This document shows positions 23,071 through 33,969 of a stretch of DNA of 64,000 nucleotides, piece by piece (position 1 is the first letter of the stretch; each line of letters begins with the position of its first letter). Under the pieces are notes generated by a model that worked only from the letters and a program-made list of their open reading frames with translations, was not told the origin of the DNA and did not search any database. The position numbers were made by a program, and so were the translations under genes. This DNA is from Platerodrilus igneus (taxonomy: Eukaryota; Arthropoda; Insecta; Coleoptera; Lycidae), in the NCBI GenBank assembly GCA_036346225.1, contig JARFIW010000941.1:2594001-2658000 (forward strand). The letters are read 5' to 3'.

Positions 23071-23339
23071 TGCTTAAGGATTTAGCAAAAGCCTGCAAAA
23101 CACAAGATAAAGAGTGCACAACTCTTGGTTATTGAAGAAATATGAAATAATGTATTCAAGGAAGTAGGTCAAGAAGAACTATGTCCAACGAGTAGCCTCA
23201 TGAACACATAGTAAGTCATTATATAAAATGGTGGTAAACTAAATAATAACGATCGTTTTTATTCGTTTCCTCTTCTTTAAAAAGAAAAACCCATTTGTAG
23301 AGACTTTTAGAATAAAGTTTAGAAACTAAACTTGCAGTA

Positions 23340-23340
<1 letters not shown>

Positions 23341-23372
<32 letters not shown>
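23341..23372. repeat. (AT)n microsatellite
   Basis: Uninterrupted TA dinucleotides; the left boundary of a 240-bp spacer before the next AT array. Confidence 0.95.
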
Positions 23373-23374
<2 letters not shown>

Positions 23375-23607
23375 AGTATTTTTAATTAACTTATTTTGTA
23401 CATTACAGACAATTTTAATTGAAAATGGTCGCTGACCGAAACGCGTCTTAACAAAAAAAACTGATGTAATTTATACCATATTTTTATTAACTATTTTATT
23501 ATACTGACAAAAGATATTGTATCTATAAATTACATATTATTTTGATGACCAAAATCCAGGAACTGCTGATTATTATTGTACTACAGATGGTCAAGAAATT
23601 ATCAACA

Positions 23608-23609
<2 letters not shown>

Positions 23610-23656
<47 letters not shown>
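23610..23656. repeat. (AT)n microsatellite bordering repeat P
   Basis: TA dinucleotides directly followed by repeat P; the homologous copy of P (from 41190) is also preceded by an AT array. Confidence 0.95.
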
Positions 23657-23657
<1 letters not shown>

Positions 23658-24770
23658 CAACTAGCGATAGGAAATGTGCTATATATAATACAATAGGGCA
23701 AGAGTCTAGAATCGAAAACCACAAAGCCATTAAACCAACAATGAATTGATTGACAGTTACAAGTGTGCATTTAAAAACAATATAAATCACACAAAAGCAA
23801 ACTATGTAGAAAACTCTCAAAAGCTTCTGGTAATTTCTGAACGCTTCTCTTATGGTATATATAGTACCATACGGTTCGACATAGCTTTGAGTTCTCGGTC
23901 GAAATGTGAGTTATAAGTACCATGATATGTTCATGAATAAATCATTAGAATAAATACGTCATTTAGTATGTATACAAATTAAATTTTTGTGTAGGTAAAA
24001 TACGTAGTTGAACTTAGTAATAAATATTGTTCGTGGTCGTATTAAGAAAAATTTAGTGTCAGTAAACACCGTAGTAAACATAATTAGTAATATATGTAGT
24101 GATTTCGCAGTAAATCAGGGTTTCTCTATATTTGTGAATAAATATGTGTAAATTAAACCGAATAAAGAACAGTAAAGAGATGTTTGGTACAAGAGAAATA
24201 AAAAACCAGGGAAATCACATTTCTATATGCGTAGGAGTCGGAAGTAAACCATTTTTCTAAGTAATAATAAAATTAATAAGCAGCATATAAAGTAGTAAAT
24301 TGATGCAATAAAAAAGATGCTGAGAAACAAAATATCTATATTAAACATTGATAAAAGTATTTAAAACATATGTACCATTTTCAATGTAGTTAATAGTTCA
24401 AAAAACGTTCACAACATTAGACAGTAAAAACGAGTTTATTAATTTCAGTTAGTTAAATGATCTTTTAGCAAAAAACATCTAGTAAAATTTAGAAACTTTG
24501 GTAGTTTATATTTAATAACGTTGCTATTCCAATATGGAATATGATATTAAATTAGGATAAATAGTAAAGCATTTAGCACATTAATAAATACAAACAGTAA
24601 TAAATATCGGGAATTTAAACCCATTCGTACTAAATTTAAAAGTTACAGAAAAACACTCAGGAAATACCGGTATTATTTGTTCAAATTCACACGGTCCAAG
24701 AAATCACAACCATGAAAGCGTGTCCCAGTAACATTGTTCTCATAAAATTCAACCACAAAATTAATAACAG
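23657..24770 (+). repeat. LTR-like repeat P, copy 1
   Basis: Homologous to 41190-42812 plus 45038-46110, where it is split by two insertions. It contains a TATA box (GGTATATATAG, about 23855), an initiator-like TCGGTCGAAATGTG about 40 bp later and AATAAA signals. Its right end runs into the second BEL element near 24770. The promoter architecture resembles an LTR in plus orientation, but I could not define TG/CA ends. Confidence 0.6.
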
Positions 24771-24774
24771 ACGA

Positions 24775-25601
24775 CGTAGTTCGGTATCTAGAAAATGCCC
24801 TGGGCTTAAAGGCAAGAGGTCACTGGGATCACTGATAAGGGCACACAACGGACATGAATTTAACAAGCCCTCAATCTGACATAAAAGCGTGGTCAATTCC
24901 TCTAGACTAAGCTTCTGGTCACCAATGACACGTAAAGAATGGGATTTTAGCATTTTCACGCCGGCCTCAGAGAGTCCGTTAAAATTAGGAGCGGACGGTT
25001 GGCTGAAATGCCAGCGTAAATCTAATTATTAAGAAGATTGATTAGCGATATCAAGAAAGTAATTTGTGGTGCCAGCAAAATTGGTACCGTTATCGGTGTA
25101 ACAATCTATTACTCTGCCTCGGCGTGCTTCAACACGGCGAAAGGCAGTAATATAACTTTCCGTAGATAAGTCAAACGTAACTTCTAGTTGTGCAAACAAA
25201 CACACAAACGTAGGATTTATGAGCATTTAATCCTCTCGAACGGCGTGGAGTAACGTAAAAGGGTCCACAGAAATCAATAGCTACAAGTGAAAATGATTTT
25301 AATATATTGATCCTGTGAGCGGGAAAATCACCCATGAGCGGAGGTGGGTAGGGACGAGGGGTTGGCTCTGAAGCATTTGAAACATGATGAAACAACTTGG
25401 TAAATATTTTTTTGTGGCTGAAAGAATCCAGAATTGTTGTTTTAGTAAATAATGTAACGTTTTAATGCCAGGGTGTAAGTACTTGAAATGCATGTGTTCT
25501 ATAATAAAAGGAGTAAGCCTATGTGATCCAGGTAAAAGTAGTGGGTGTTTTGCAGTATATGAAAGTTCATAATTTCTGATACGACTCCCAACTCGTAGCA
25601 A
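24775..25601 (-). pseudogene. BEL-2 integrase, 3'-truncated
   Basis: Frames at 25601-25299, 25395-25171, 25226-25029 and 24959-24775 give the zinc domain (IIEHMHFKYLHPGIKTLHYLLKQQFW), PPLMGDFPAHRI, core Asp in AIDFCGPFYV, second Asp in CYTDNGTNFAG, and the block with SLEELTTLLCQIEGLLNS and LSPGHFL. The catalytic Glu region around 24960-24990 reads LSEAGVK-like in a shifted frame. Sequence after LSPGHFLDTE is replaced by repeat P, so the C-terminal domain is lost. Confidence 0.85.
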
Positions 25602-25619
25602 CCCATCCTAGTCAAGAAA

Positions 25620-26395
25620 CCATAAGAGTGTACGTACGGGTTTCGGGAGCAACTGATTTCTGGTAATTTTTTCTATAAATTCTGCAAAAACGGTTGCTTG
25701 ACACATCAACGCTCTTTCTTTCTCGTCATGCGTCGGAGTTCCAAGAGGCTTAGGTAAATGTTTTGACAAAATAGCTCTTGCGCGTAAACAGTATACTAGA
25801 ATTCTGAGAATTTTGTCTAATGATGAAAATCATTCAAGTAATAAATCGAAAGGCTTTTCTTCGTAATCTGCATCAAGATGGAGTTTTTCTGGGGTATCTA
25901 ACAAGACCCAAGGGTTTTTGTGGTCTGTAAGAAAGTTTGGGCCATTCCACCATAAATTATTAGTAAGTAGTTCAGAAGAGGTTTGACCTCTGGACCTCGC
26001 ATCTGCAGGATTTATAGCCGACGGAATATAGTGCCAAATAGTTGATAAAATGCCTTAAATATAACTAACCCTATTGGCAATATACGTACGCAAGCGTGTC
26101 GGTGAAGCATTTAACCATGCCAAGACAATCTGGGAATCTGTTCAGGCAAAAATCTCTTGAAATTTAATTCGCTCAGAAAACGTATGTTGCACAAAGGTAA
26201 TTAAGTTAGCTAAAAGTACTGCTCCTAGTAACTCAAGGCGTGCCAAACTTATAACCTTCAAGGGGGCTGTTTGACTTTTAGCGCGTACTAAAGAAACATC
26301 TACTTTTTCTTCTTTTTCGACGCGCAGAAATATAACAGCTGTATATCCTCTCATTGAGACGTCGCAAAAAACGTGTCATTCCCAATTTTGGGAGT
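25620..26395 (-). pseudogene. BEL-2 RNase H region
   Basis: The frame at 26354-26142 has GYTAVIFLRVE and RAKSQTAPLKVISLARLELLGAVLLANL, the classic BEL RNase H segment. The translation that follows toward 25860 (in other frames) includes WHYIPSAINPADARSRG-like sequence near 26030-25985. Stops and frameshifts throughout. Confidence 0.8.
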
Positions 26396-26399
26396 TTTT

Positions 26400-27400
26400 C
26401 AATATGAGGTGGGATTTTAAATTCTGAAAGTAATGGAAGTTGGCTTTTCAAGCTAGTCCAGGTATCAACTATAATTTGTGGCGAACGTCATCCCAAGCAA
26501 TTTTGGATTCCGCAAACATTGCATGACGTATTTTGCTAAGAGTAAGATAGGACTTAATAGGTCCAAAGGGTCAAAAAAATTTTCAATATCAGACAAAATT
26601 GTGCATTTGGTACAAACTCTATTAACTGTTTTTACGGTATATGAAAATGTGTCGTCTGACGAGTTCCATTGAAGTCCTAACATTTTAATGAAATTAGGTT
26701 CATCTTTATCGAGGAAGATTGGAATCTGTAAATCGCAGTTTGGAATCTCTGTAAGCAATTCTGGAGCATTACTAGTCCACTTTTTCAATTGAAAATTTCC
26801 TGAGCTCAACAACATTATTAATTCTCGCTGCGTCTAAAATTGAATTGCACGTATCGATGACTTCATCTACATACATCTAGTTTTTTATTATGTTACTTGC
26901 TCGGAGAAAACGATCTTGCTCTCTATCCGCAAATTCACGCATGGTGCGCATGGCTAAATACGGCAACCAATTCAACCCAAATGTAAGTCGGTTTAACTTG
27001 TATTTACAAATCGGATCGTTGGACGAAAATCGCCATAAAACTCTCTGAAAATTTCAATGTTCAGAAACAATCGATATTTCTCTGAACATCTGCAAAATGT
27101 CGGTTATAAAAACAATTGGGTAAATACGGAATATAAGTAACAGCGAAAATATATCTTTCTGTAATTTAGGCTTTGTAATAATGTGTCATTAAGGCTAACG
27201 CCTAGAGAGCCATTTGCAGACCCATCGAACACGACTCTAACTTTAGTGGAAGTACTGTCTTTTTTTGAAACACAAAAATGCGGAAATTAGCAAACAGGTA
27301 TACTATTCTTTTCTACCTCAGTAACCAAAGACATATGGTTTTGATTTATGTAATCTTTCTCGCAGTCTGAGTAAGCTGCGTAAAGATCTGGAAATCTGAG
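26400..27400 (-). pseudogene. BEL-2 reverse transcriptase
   Basis: Interrupted RT sequence. The active-site box reads YVDE instead of YVDD (26862-26873 on the minus strand), followed by VIDTCNSILDAARINN. The frame at 26815-26465 then gives FQLKKWTSNAPELL, FIKMLGLQWNSSDDTFSY and FDPLDLLSPI. Stops and frameshifts break the 5' half (26880-27400), where pieces such as VFDGSA, VSLNDTL and IQKDIFSLLL can be read. It is enzymatically dead. Confidence 0.8.
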
Positions 27401-27900
27401 TCATCTCGTTACTAATGAAATAAATCGGCGGTATGCCCGTGAAAAAGTATTGCGCAAATCTGGTTCTTTATCACAAAAGGGCGAAGTTACTTCGAAACGA
27501 CCCGATACAATGCGTGTAAGAGTTTTCGAAAATATTTCTTCACATTTCTTATCTTCTGGCGATAAAATGGGGTCTGACAAAACTTGCTCAACTTCCCAAA
27601 ATTTTGAAATAGAAATTTCTAGCGGTACATGAGTATCTCTAAAAAACGAGTAGGTTTCGAGTTGATTACCTTCCCTAGCTATACCTACAACTACCCATCC
27701 AAAAACTGAATTAAAAGCAGAAGGCTGGTCGGGTTTGCCTAAAATTCTGCCATCCCTAAGTATATGCGGAAAAAGCTCGGCGCCAACTAGTAAATCAACA
27801 GAGTTTGAAAGAAAATATGATTTATCAGCGAGTTCAATACCTTGTAAATGAGTCCAACTCTGACTTTCTAAAGAAAGCGGCGGCATTTCGGAGCATAGCT
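27401..27900 (-). pseudogene. BEL-2 protease C-terminal part and RT N-terminus
   Basis: A single open stretch has GIELADKSYF, SVDLLVGAELF, NSVFGWVVVG and FWEVEQVLSDPILSPEDKKC, the standard BEL linker from protease (DUF1758) to RT. The frame ends at 27401. A frameshift separates it from the preceding gag/protease frame. Confidence 0.85.
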
Positions 27901-27917
27901 TTGGAACTACAATTGCG

Positions 27918-28395
27918 TCAAAAGAAAATAGTTTCTGGTTTTCCTCTTGGCTGTATTATACAATTAATAACACCTTTTGTGGAACATGACGTCATTACAT
28001 TGAGCTTAAAAACAGACGTAGAAAATTGTCGGCGGCGGAGATTTAGGCGGCGTGCACACTTGTCGCTTGTGAAACTATATTGACTCGCGGAGTCAATTAT
28101 AAATCTGCGTGATCTGAGAATGCCTTTACCATCATGACTATTGCCCACTAATTTTTCCAATAAAATATGAAACAACAAGAAATCCCACTTATCTGTTTCG
28201 AAATTCATTATTTTAAGCGCTGCAACGTTTTCAGAGAACACGTTCAAAAGAGAACGTAAATCATTAGCTGTTTCTCCGTTTAATTTGAACTTAAAGATAC
28301 TATTGACCGCATCTGAAGCCATAAGCCGTTTGTTTAAATATGTTCTTATGAGCTTATTATAAGCTATTGCCAAATCAGTTCGGTCCATCGGCAGC
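27918..28395 (-). pseudogene. BEL-2 gag fragment fused to protease
   Basis: The minus-strand frame contains the downstream part of the DUF1759 capsid domain (AYNKLIRTYLNKRLM; DLRSLLNVFSENVAALK; WDFLLFHILLEKL) and passes within a few codons into RRFIIDSASQYSF, which is the protease active-site region (usually D-S/T-G; here D-S-A). The rest of gag, including the zinc knuckles, is deleted between them. The frame extends upstream into GT-rich, His/Thr-rich translation that is not real gag. Confidence 0.8.
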
Positions 28396-28930
28396 CGGAA
28401 ACGCAGATGTTGAAAAGGCAATGTAAGTGTGTGAATAGATGTTTGTGTTTGTACAGCGTTTGAGAAAGTAACCGTGTTTGTTAGTTTATCTTGCTTGCTG
28501 TGTTTAGTAAGATGTGTGTGTATATGTGTGTGAGCAGGCTTGAGGGCGTGTGTTATGTTTGTGGTGTGTGTTTCCGGGTGAGAGTTGTGTGTATGTGTAT
28601 GGTGTGAAATATTGATATCCGTGTTACTATCCCCCTCTAGGACCAGGATCATCGGCAGCCGGATATCCCAGTCATCAAGGAATAATGCTTAACGGATATT
28701 GCCTTATCAGTCCGGACCATTGGCAGCCGGAAATCCAGATGTTTAAAAGGCAATGTACGTGTGTGAATAGTGATTGTGTTTGTGCGGGATTTAGAGGTGT
28801 TTTGTGTGTTTGTGTATGTATGTGTATGTGTTTGTTTGTGTGTGTTGGTGTGTTATTTGCATCCGCATTGCACATACACGTCCCCCCTCCAGTACTAGGA
28901 CCATCGTCAGCCGAAAATCCAGTCTTTGAA
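28376..28930. repeat. GT-rich tandem repeat derived from the BEL-2 gag edge
   Basis: GGCAGCCGGA-type motifs recur four times (about 28390, 28652, 28721, 28905). The unit starting CAGTTCGGTCCATCGGCAGC (about 28376) is repeated about 332 bp later as CAGTCCGGACCATTGGCAGC (about 28708), each followed by AAAGGCAATGTA and long GTGTGTG-rich tracts. The first unit overlaps BEL-2 gag codons, so the repeat grew out of retrotransposon sequence. Frames here on both strands are microsatellite translation, not genes. Confidence 0.75.
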
Positions 28931-29552
28931 GAAGGATGCTTGGCAAATGTACTTGAAGTGTGTTACATAAAAACTAGGTTCTTCAGAGGAAAGAATTTGT
29001 TTTTTGTATTATTTGCCTCAGATATGTGTAAGATTGGTTCTTAAAATTTAGGGTTAGTGAAAAGAAAAAAAAATCCTTATTCTGCTACTTAAGATTAACT
29101 TATACTACTACTGTTAGCTATTATTTGTTAGAGACGGAGTTGCTAATATGTAAGAGCATGCAAATTCTACATATTAAAGGGTTGAGTTGTTTCAAAGTAG
29201 GATTGATGTTTTGATCTTGTTGCTTCTGATCGTCCACAGCGGAACCCTTGAAAGTCCGGGAGATCGGTCTCCGGTCACCGGGGCAGAGCCTCAGGTCCGA
29301 AAAGAGGTGGTACTTTTATGTTTCTGTTTTTTTGTTTGTGTCCTTTATCCATCAAGATAACGTTGGTGGATGAGTGCCGTGGTTTTTTGTTTGAGTGCAT
29401 TTAAGTGTGAAAAAAGTTTTCGTTCCAAATCCCTGTAGGGTCTTGTTTAATTATGTATGTCTATGTGCGTAGAGGTACGGTTATAAGTCATTACACTCGA
29501 ATACTGGTGTTTAATATTCCGTACACACTTGTACATTCTAGAAAAGAGACAA
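28931..29552. other. Non-coding stretch, possible start of an LTR-like block
   Basis: No gene. It contains a GC-rich self-complementary patch (GGGAGATCGGTCTCCGGTCACCGGGG, split about 29258-29283) and leads into two tRNA-Lys-like motifs at 29557-29616, so it may be the body of another LTR-like block. Confidence 0.4.
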
Positions 29553-29556
29553 TTTT

Positions 29557-29627
29557 TGCGACGCCCAGCGCGAGACGTTGACACAGCAATCTTTTTGTGA
29601 CGCTCCAACGTGGGGCTTGTCACAGCA
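29557..29627 (+). other. Two degenerate tRNA-Lys-complement motifs ending in CACAGCA
   Basis: TGCGACGCCCAGCGCGAGACG (29557-29577) is followed by ACACAGCA, then TGACGCTCCAACGTGGGGCT (29598-29617) by TCACAGCA. CCAACGTGGGGCT is complementary to the T-stem/acceptor end of insect tRNA-Lys(CTT). The same arrangement closes other blocks at 33.9, 37.9 and 45.0 kb. Confidence 0.6.
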
Positions 29628-29630
29628 ATA

Positions 29631-31700
29631 TACAAGGTGTCCCCGTTATCGGTGCAAATATTTCAGGTGGCGATACGGGACACTTTTCTAAGAACAACGC
29701 TTAAATAACATTTTTATAAGTCCCCACCCTAAAGGGGTGGGTCATTTTATAGCATTTTTGTGGGTGTCTCTCTGTAAATGGATTTAGCATCGAAACTATT
29801 AATTTTAGCATATTGATCATCTAAAGCTATTTTAAAGGGCGTAAAAATTTCTGCAAGTTTGCATTTCATCATTTTTTAAATAAACTAAAGGACACGGGAG
29901 TTATCTAGAAATCTATATGAAAAAACGAATACAATTTACAAAATTTCTTTTTTGTAGTATTTGAATACGCGATAACTTCCAAATGGCAAGAGTTAGAAAA
30001 AAACGAACGGCTGATTCCGGATAGCAAATTTTACGAGGTACAACTTTCCCGTAAGAAAATTTTTATAAAATCATTCTATCGTGTAGAAAAATTGAAAATA
30101 GTCAAAAGTGGACAATTTAAATTTTATCATTGTTCAATTAACATTTCGATAATAACTTCAGTTATTTTAATGTGTTCAAAATTAATTTAATAACTGTTTG
30201 AAAGTTACCTCCTTCATTTGCAGTACATAATCTTTCTTTTTTAAAAAAATGTTCAGTTTTATATACTATCTCCTCTCTAGTTGAATTCATTTGTACTATG
30301 TTCAAATTGCATTATTAAACATAGATCAAAACAATGCTGATGGTTAACATAACGAGTGAAGATCAGTATCAGTTTTATTGTTTTACTCATCTGTCAGCTG
30401 CATTGCTATTCGGTTAGTGTGCTTTTTATAGTTTCCTATTGTTAAACAAACTTTGTATTAAAACTTTCAGAAACTCTTAATTGTCTTTATTGCTGTTCTT
30501 CTTTTTCGCTATTTTGCTATAATCTTATTTTCAAATCAAGAGTATGTGGTTATACACTTTGTATATGGTTATTGTAATGGTAGTGTACCTGCTGCTAGAA
30601 TGGAATATCACAGAAGATATCTTCAAAGAAGACTGCCGAATATTCGAGTATTCTATAATGTGCATAGGTTTATTATGAGAACGAATTAATTTATAGATTA
30701 TTAATAGTAAATGCTTGTAGATGCTTAGTAGAAACTGGAAAACTCTAACATTCTTATGCATTCACTAATTGTCAATTTTATTTAAATAGATTTGGAAAAC
30801 GTTACATAAGTATCAGTACTACCCATACCATTTATATTCGGTACAAGTATTACAAAATGCAGATTTACTTTCTGCAATTGGTTGAGAAGCAAGAGAAATT
30901 TACCAAGATTTGCTTCACACATTTTTTTACCAATGAAGCGCAATTTACAAGATATGGTTTAAACAACAGCAGAACCTAAATGGGCTATCGAAAATCCTAG
31001 AAAACAAAAGAAACTGGACATCAAAAGCGTTTTAGCGTAAATTGTTGGTGTGGAATGTTAGAAAGCAAAATAATTGACCCTTATTTTTTTCCCGCAAACG
31101 AACGCTTGTCAGCTGCCGAATATTTATCATTCTTAGAAAATGAATTATAAACACTGCTAGAAGATATTCCAATAGCAACACGGATAATATGCGGTTTCAA
31201 CATGACGGTGCACCGGTGCATTTTAGATTGAACGTTAGAACCCATTTAAACAGAATTTTCCCCCGAAATGAATAGGAAGAGAAGGTCCCATTAATTGGCC
31301 AGCAAGATCCCCGATTACAATCCTCTGGACTATTTTTTATGAGGTACACTAAAAGCGATGGTATGTGGTAATAGGGAAAAGCCACATACTAGCCACATAC
31401 TAGAGACGAATTATTGAATAGAATGCAGTTAGTAAGCACAACGAGAGAGGAGATCTTGTACAAAATGCAACTCAACATCTTTTAAAAAGAGTCAGATTAT
31501 GTACTGCAAACGGAGAAGGTCATTTTGAACATTTATTAAAATAACTTGAGATTAATTAAGTAACATTAATTAAATAAAAATGAACTTTAATAGTTTTGCA
31601 TTTTATCAATTCTTGGCCACTTTTAACTATTTTCAATTTTTTTACAAGGTATAAATCCATACCAAAATGTAAAGTTGTTGATTAAATCTTAATATTAACT
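29631..31700 (+). pseudogene. Degenerate Tc1/mariner-type transposon 2
   Basis: The left end reads TA then CAAGGTGTCCCCGTTATCGG, like TACAGGGTGTCCCG termini of insect mariner-like elements. Transposase pieces on the plus strand from about 30890 include FTNEAQF (first catalytic position Asp changed to Asn, about 30932), NCWCGM, IIDPYFF, QHDGAPVHF (second Asp, 31204-31206) and PDYNPLDYFL (third Asp, about 31328). The last two acids are about 124 nt apart, with a frameshift. Sub-terminal inverted repeats with ATTGAAAATAGTCAAAAGTGG occur at about 30090 and, inverted, about 31612-31640. Many stops; the right terminus is not visible. Confidence 0.7.
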
Positions 31701-32721
31701 TTTTTTTATTATTGACATATAGAACAAGAATACTACCATGTGTATGTTTCAATATATATATATATTACTCATATTTAGACCAGGGTAGAAAATTAATGAA
31801 TTACATAAAATAATTTTAATCACCGTGTATAATGAATATTATTAGATAATACGCGTTATTAAAACCGTGAAGCATAAAAATTCATTCGTTTCAGTAAAAA
31901 TAAGAGATTTAAATCATGTACAAGACGCTTTATATCAAAAGAAACAGTATTAACAAGCTCTACGTGTAATGTATTTATTCCGAAGAAAGAAACAAATGGA
32001 AATTACGTGCAAAATTTATATTAATTAACTCTATTTCAAGTAACCGGTATTAAACAAAACGTACAGATAATAATTGAATATTTAATTAGGATTCACTAAA
32101 AATTAAAGGGTATTATTTTTAATTGAAGTTAATTGAATCGTTAGTAACAGATAATATCTATAGAAACTTGTAAAACCCAATAAAATACCATGTAATAAAG
32201 CTCTGAGAATTAATAGTATGTTTGAACACCTGCGTAGTTTAAAAAGCTCATTCGGCGAAAATTTTGTAGATAACAAATGGTTTCAAAGAATCTTGGAGAA
32301 ACCGGGGCTTAATATTCACGGGAAGGCGCGATACGGGGTTATTTAACCCAGATAGTCCACATGGACTGAAAATAATCGATAATAAAGAATATCAATTTGC
32401 ACCAATACGAACAGGTTAGAAAAGGAAAGAAAATGCGTCAAGCAAAGACACATATAGTAAAAGGCGTGATTTAAGCAACGTCACGAGGGTCACGATTGGT
32501 TGAAAATAGGATGCAAATATCAGAGGTAGAAACAACGATTTCTGTACAAAATTAATTAGTTTTTCTCGGACATGTTTGCGTGCCGTGTGAGAATTTCTGA
32601 GATTTTCAACTGGCGAGTGCAAAATTCGTAAAAACCGACGCGCGATCGACGGAATGGGAACATAGCATGCGAAATTCTTTAGAACTGGCCGTTTTGGGGA
32701 ACAGACCGACAGACAGGCTAA

Positions 32722-32765
32722 CCGCTATATATACGGAGGTGAATATGAAGAAGCTCTCTTAGATC
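32722..32765 (+). promoter_or_regulatory. Core promoter of block Q copy 1
   Basis: GCTATATATAC followed by AAGCTCTCTTAG. The equivalents are at 43808-43850 in copy 2, and a GGCTCTCTT at the same spacing from a TATA box occurs in S (34844-34885) and S' (49486-49525). Confidence 0.65.
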
Positions 32766-33829
32766 TTCGACTTGATTGAACGCGTTATACAGTGCTTTTT
32801 AGTTTTCCGGTTTTAATATTAAATAATTTAAACAGTTTGCTCGAATATTATGTGATTTAAAACAGCTTGTTCTTTACGTGCTACAATGAATGTACGTTAG
32901 TGCACTTAGAAAAGAAGATACAAGGTAATAAAGTTTAGTATCACTGTACCAATTGGTAAAATTTACTATGACAAATAAATACACAAAAGTAGGCAGTTTT
33001 GGCGTATCTTGGTGAAAGAAGTATGAATTTCTTTGTTATTTTCGGGGTATTAATACTTAAATGGTGCATAAACGTGTCTGGATCCACGAAACAAGGGTCA
33101 GATATACACAGAGGAGTTCCGGAAAAGCCCTGAAACAACTTTAAATAAATGGTGATGGAGAAAAATTTTAAAGCGTTGAGAATCAGAAGCCGTAAATATA
33201 ACCCAGTTGGAATGGTGTGATTAACAAAGGGACGATGTACATTGAAGCTACGAGTGCAAGTAACCTTCAGGTAAATTATACTATTTTGTTTGAACTTTGA
33301 GATGTTGGTGTGTGTTGAATAACTTTCTAATTTGTTTATTTAAAATGGACAGTAGTGAAATTGTACTAACAATAATATTTTAATTTTAAGGTGAAATTTG
33401 CTTGTTTAAGTAGAAAGGGTATTTAGTATTGATGTTCTGGATTATGATAAAAATATGGGTATGTCTTTGAGCTCAATTAGACGAACCTGGTTAATTAACG
33501 TAAAGGGTGGTAGATGCTCCTTTGTACTCTGCATATATTGTTATAGTAATTAGTAGGCATCCTACAAGGACTTTAATTCTGGATGCACATTAAAATGAAA
33601 ATAAATTTAATTTTGAAAGTTTCCGATATTAAAATTTATGCTGCATATTAATTTTGAAATTTTAATGTATTGTGAATATTGATGTAAATAGAGTTGACGT
33701 TGATGTTTGTGGTAGGAATGTGTTTGTTTTTTTATGTATGAGGATGAAAGCTATCTAGAGGAGCAGCCGAGGCGATTAACAGAAGAAAATCAACAGACCA
33801 GGTAATTCAAGAGGTATCACAGCATTCTT

Positions 33830-33925
33830 TGGCGCCCAATTCGTGAGGCTCGACAATAATTCAGGGAATCACAGCATTCTTTGACGCCCAATTCGTGAGG
33901 CTCGAATCTAATACATGGATCACAG

Positions 33926-33926
<1 letters not shown>
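33830..33926 (+). other. Duplicated tRNA-Lys-like motif and CACAGCA at the Q 3' end
   Basis: TGGCGCCCAA followed by TTCGTGAGGCTCGA occurs at 33830-33853 and, with TGACGCCC, at 33882-33905. Each is preceded by CACAGCATTCTT (about 33818 and 33870), and the second is followed by ATCACAGCA at 33918-33926, then (AT)n. The unit is about 52 bp, in tandem. It differs from the tRNA-Lys(CTT) complement by an inserted TT and one substitution. Confidence 0.75.

Positions 33927-33963
<37 letters not shown>
33927..33963. repeat. (AT)n microsatellite between blocks Q and S
   Basis: AT array framed by CACAGCA on the left and TGTTGTGG on the right, which are near-inverted copies of one another. Confidence 0.95.

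Positions 33964-33969
<6 letters not shown>

Larger units (their letters stand above)
24775..28395 (-). mobile_element. Second BEL/Pao element, fragmentary
   Basis: On the minus strand, gag (from 28395), protease, RT, RNase H and integrase (to 24775) follow one another in BEL order. LTRs are not identifiable: the 5' side gives way to GT-rich tandem repeats, and the 3' side stops inside the integrase after a LSPGHFL motif, where repeat P begins. It belongs to a lineage clearly different from the BEL at 11.9-20.9 kb, as the two share only motif-level similarity. Confidence 0.88.
31751..33926 (+). repeat. LTR-like block Q, copy 1
   Basis: About 2.2 kb, closely matching 42815-45003 along its whole length. 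It begins in a short AT run at ATTACTCATATTTAGACC and ends ATCACAGCA against an (AT)n array. It contains a TATA box (CTATATATACGG, about 32725) followed by AGCTCTCTTAGATC about 27 bp later, a CAGGTAAATT donor-like site near 33270, and two tRNA-Lys-like motifs near the 3' end. There is no open frame. Promoter, polarity and tRNA-complement together argue for a retrotransposon LTR in plus orientation without internal coding region. Confidence 0.75.

Noticed and set aside
28685..29044. 119-codon plus-strand frame rich in Cys/Val
   Set aside because: Translation of GTGTGT microsatellite and tandem repeat; no domain.
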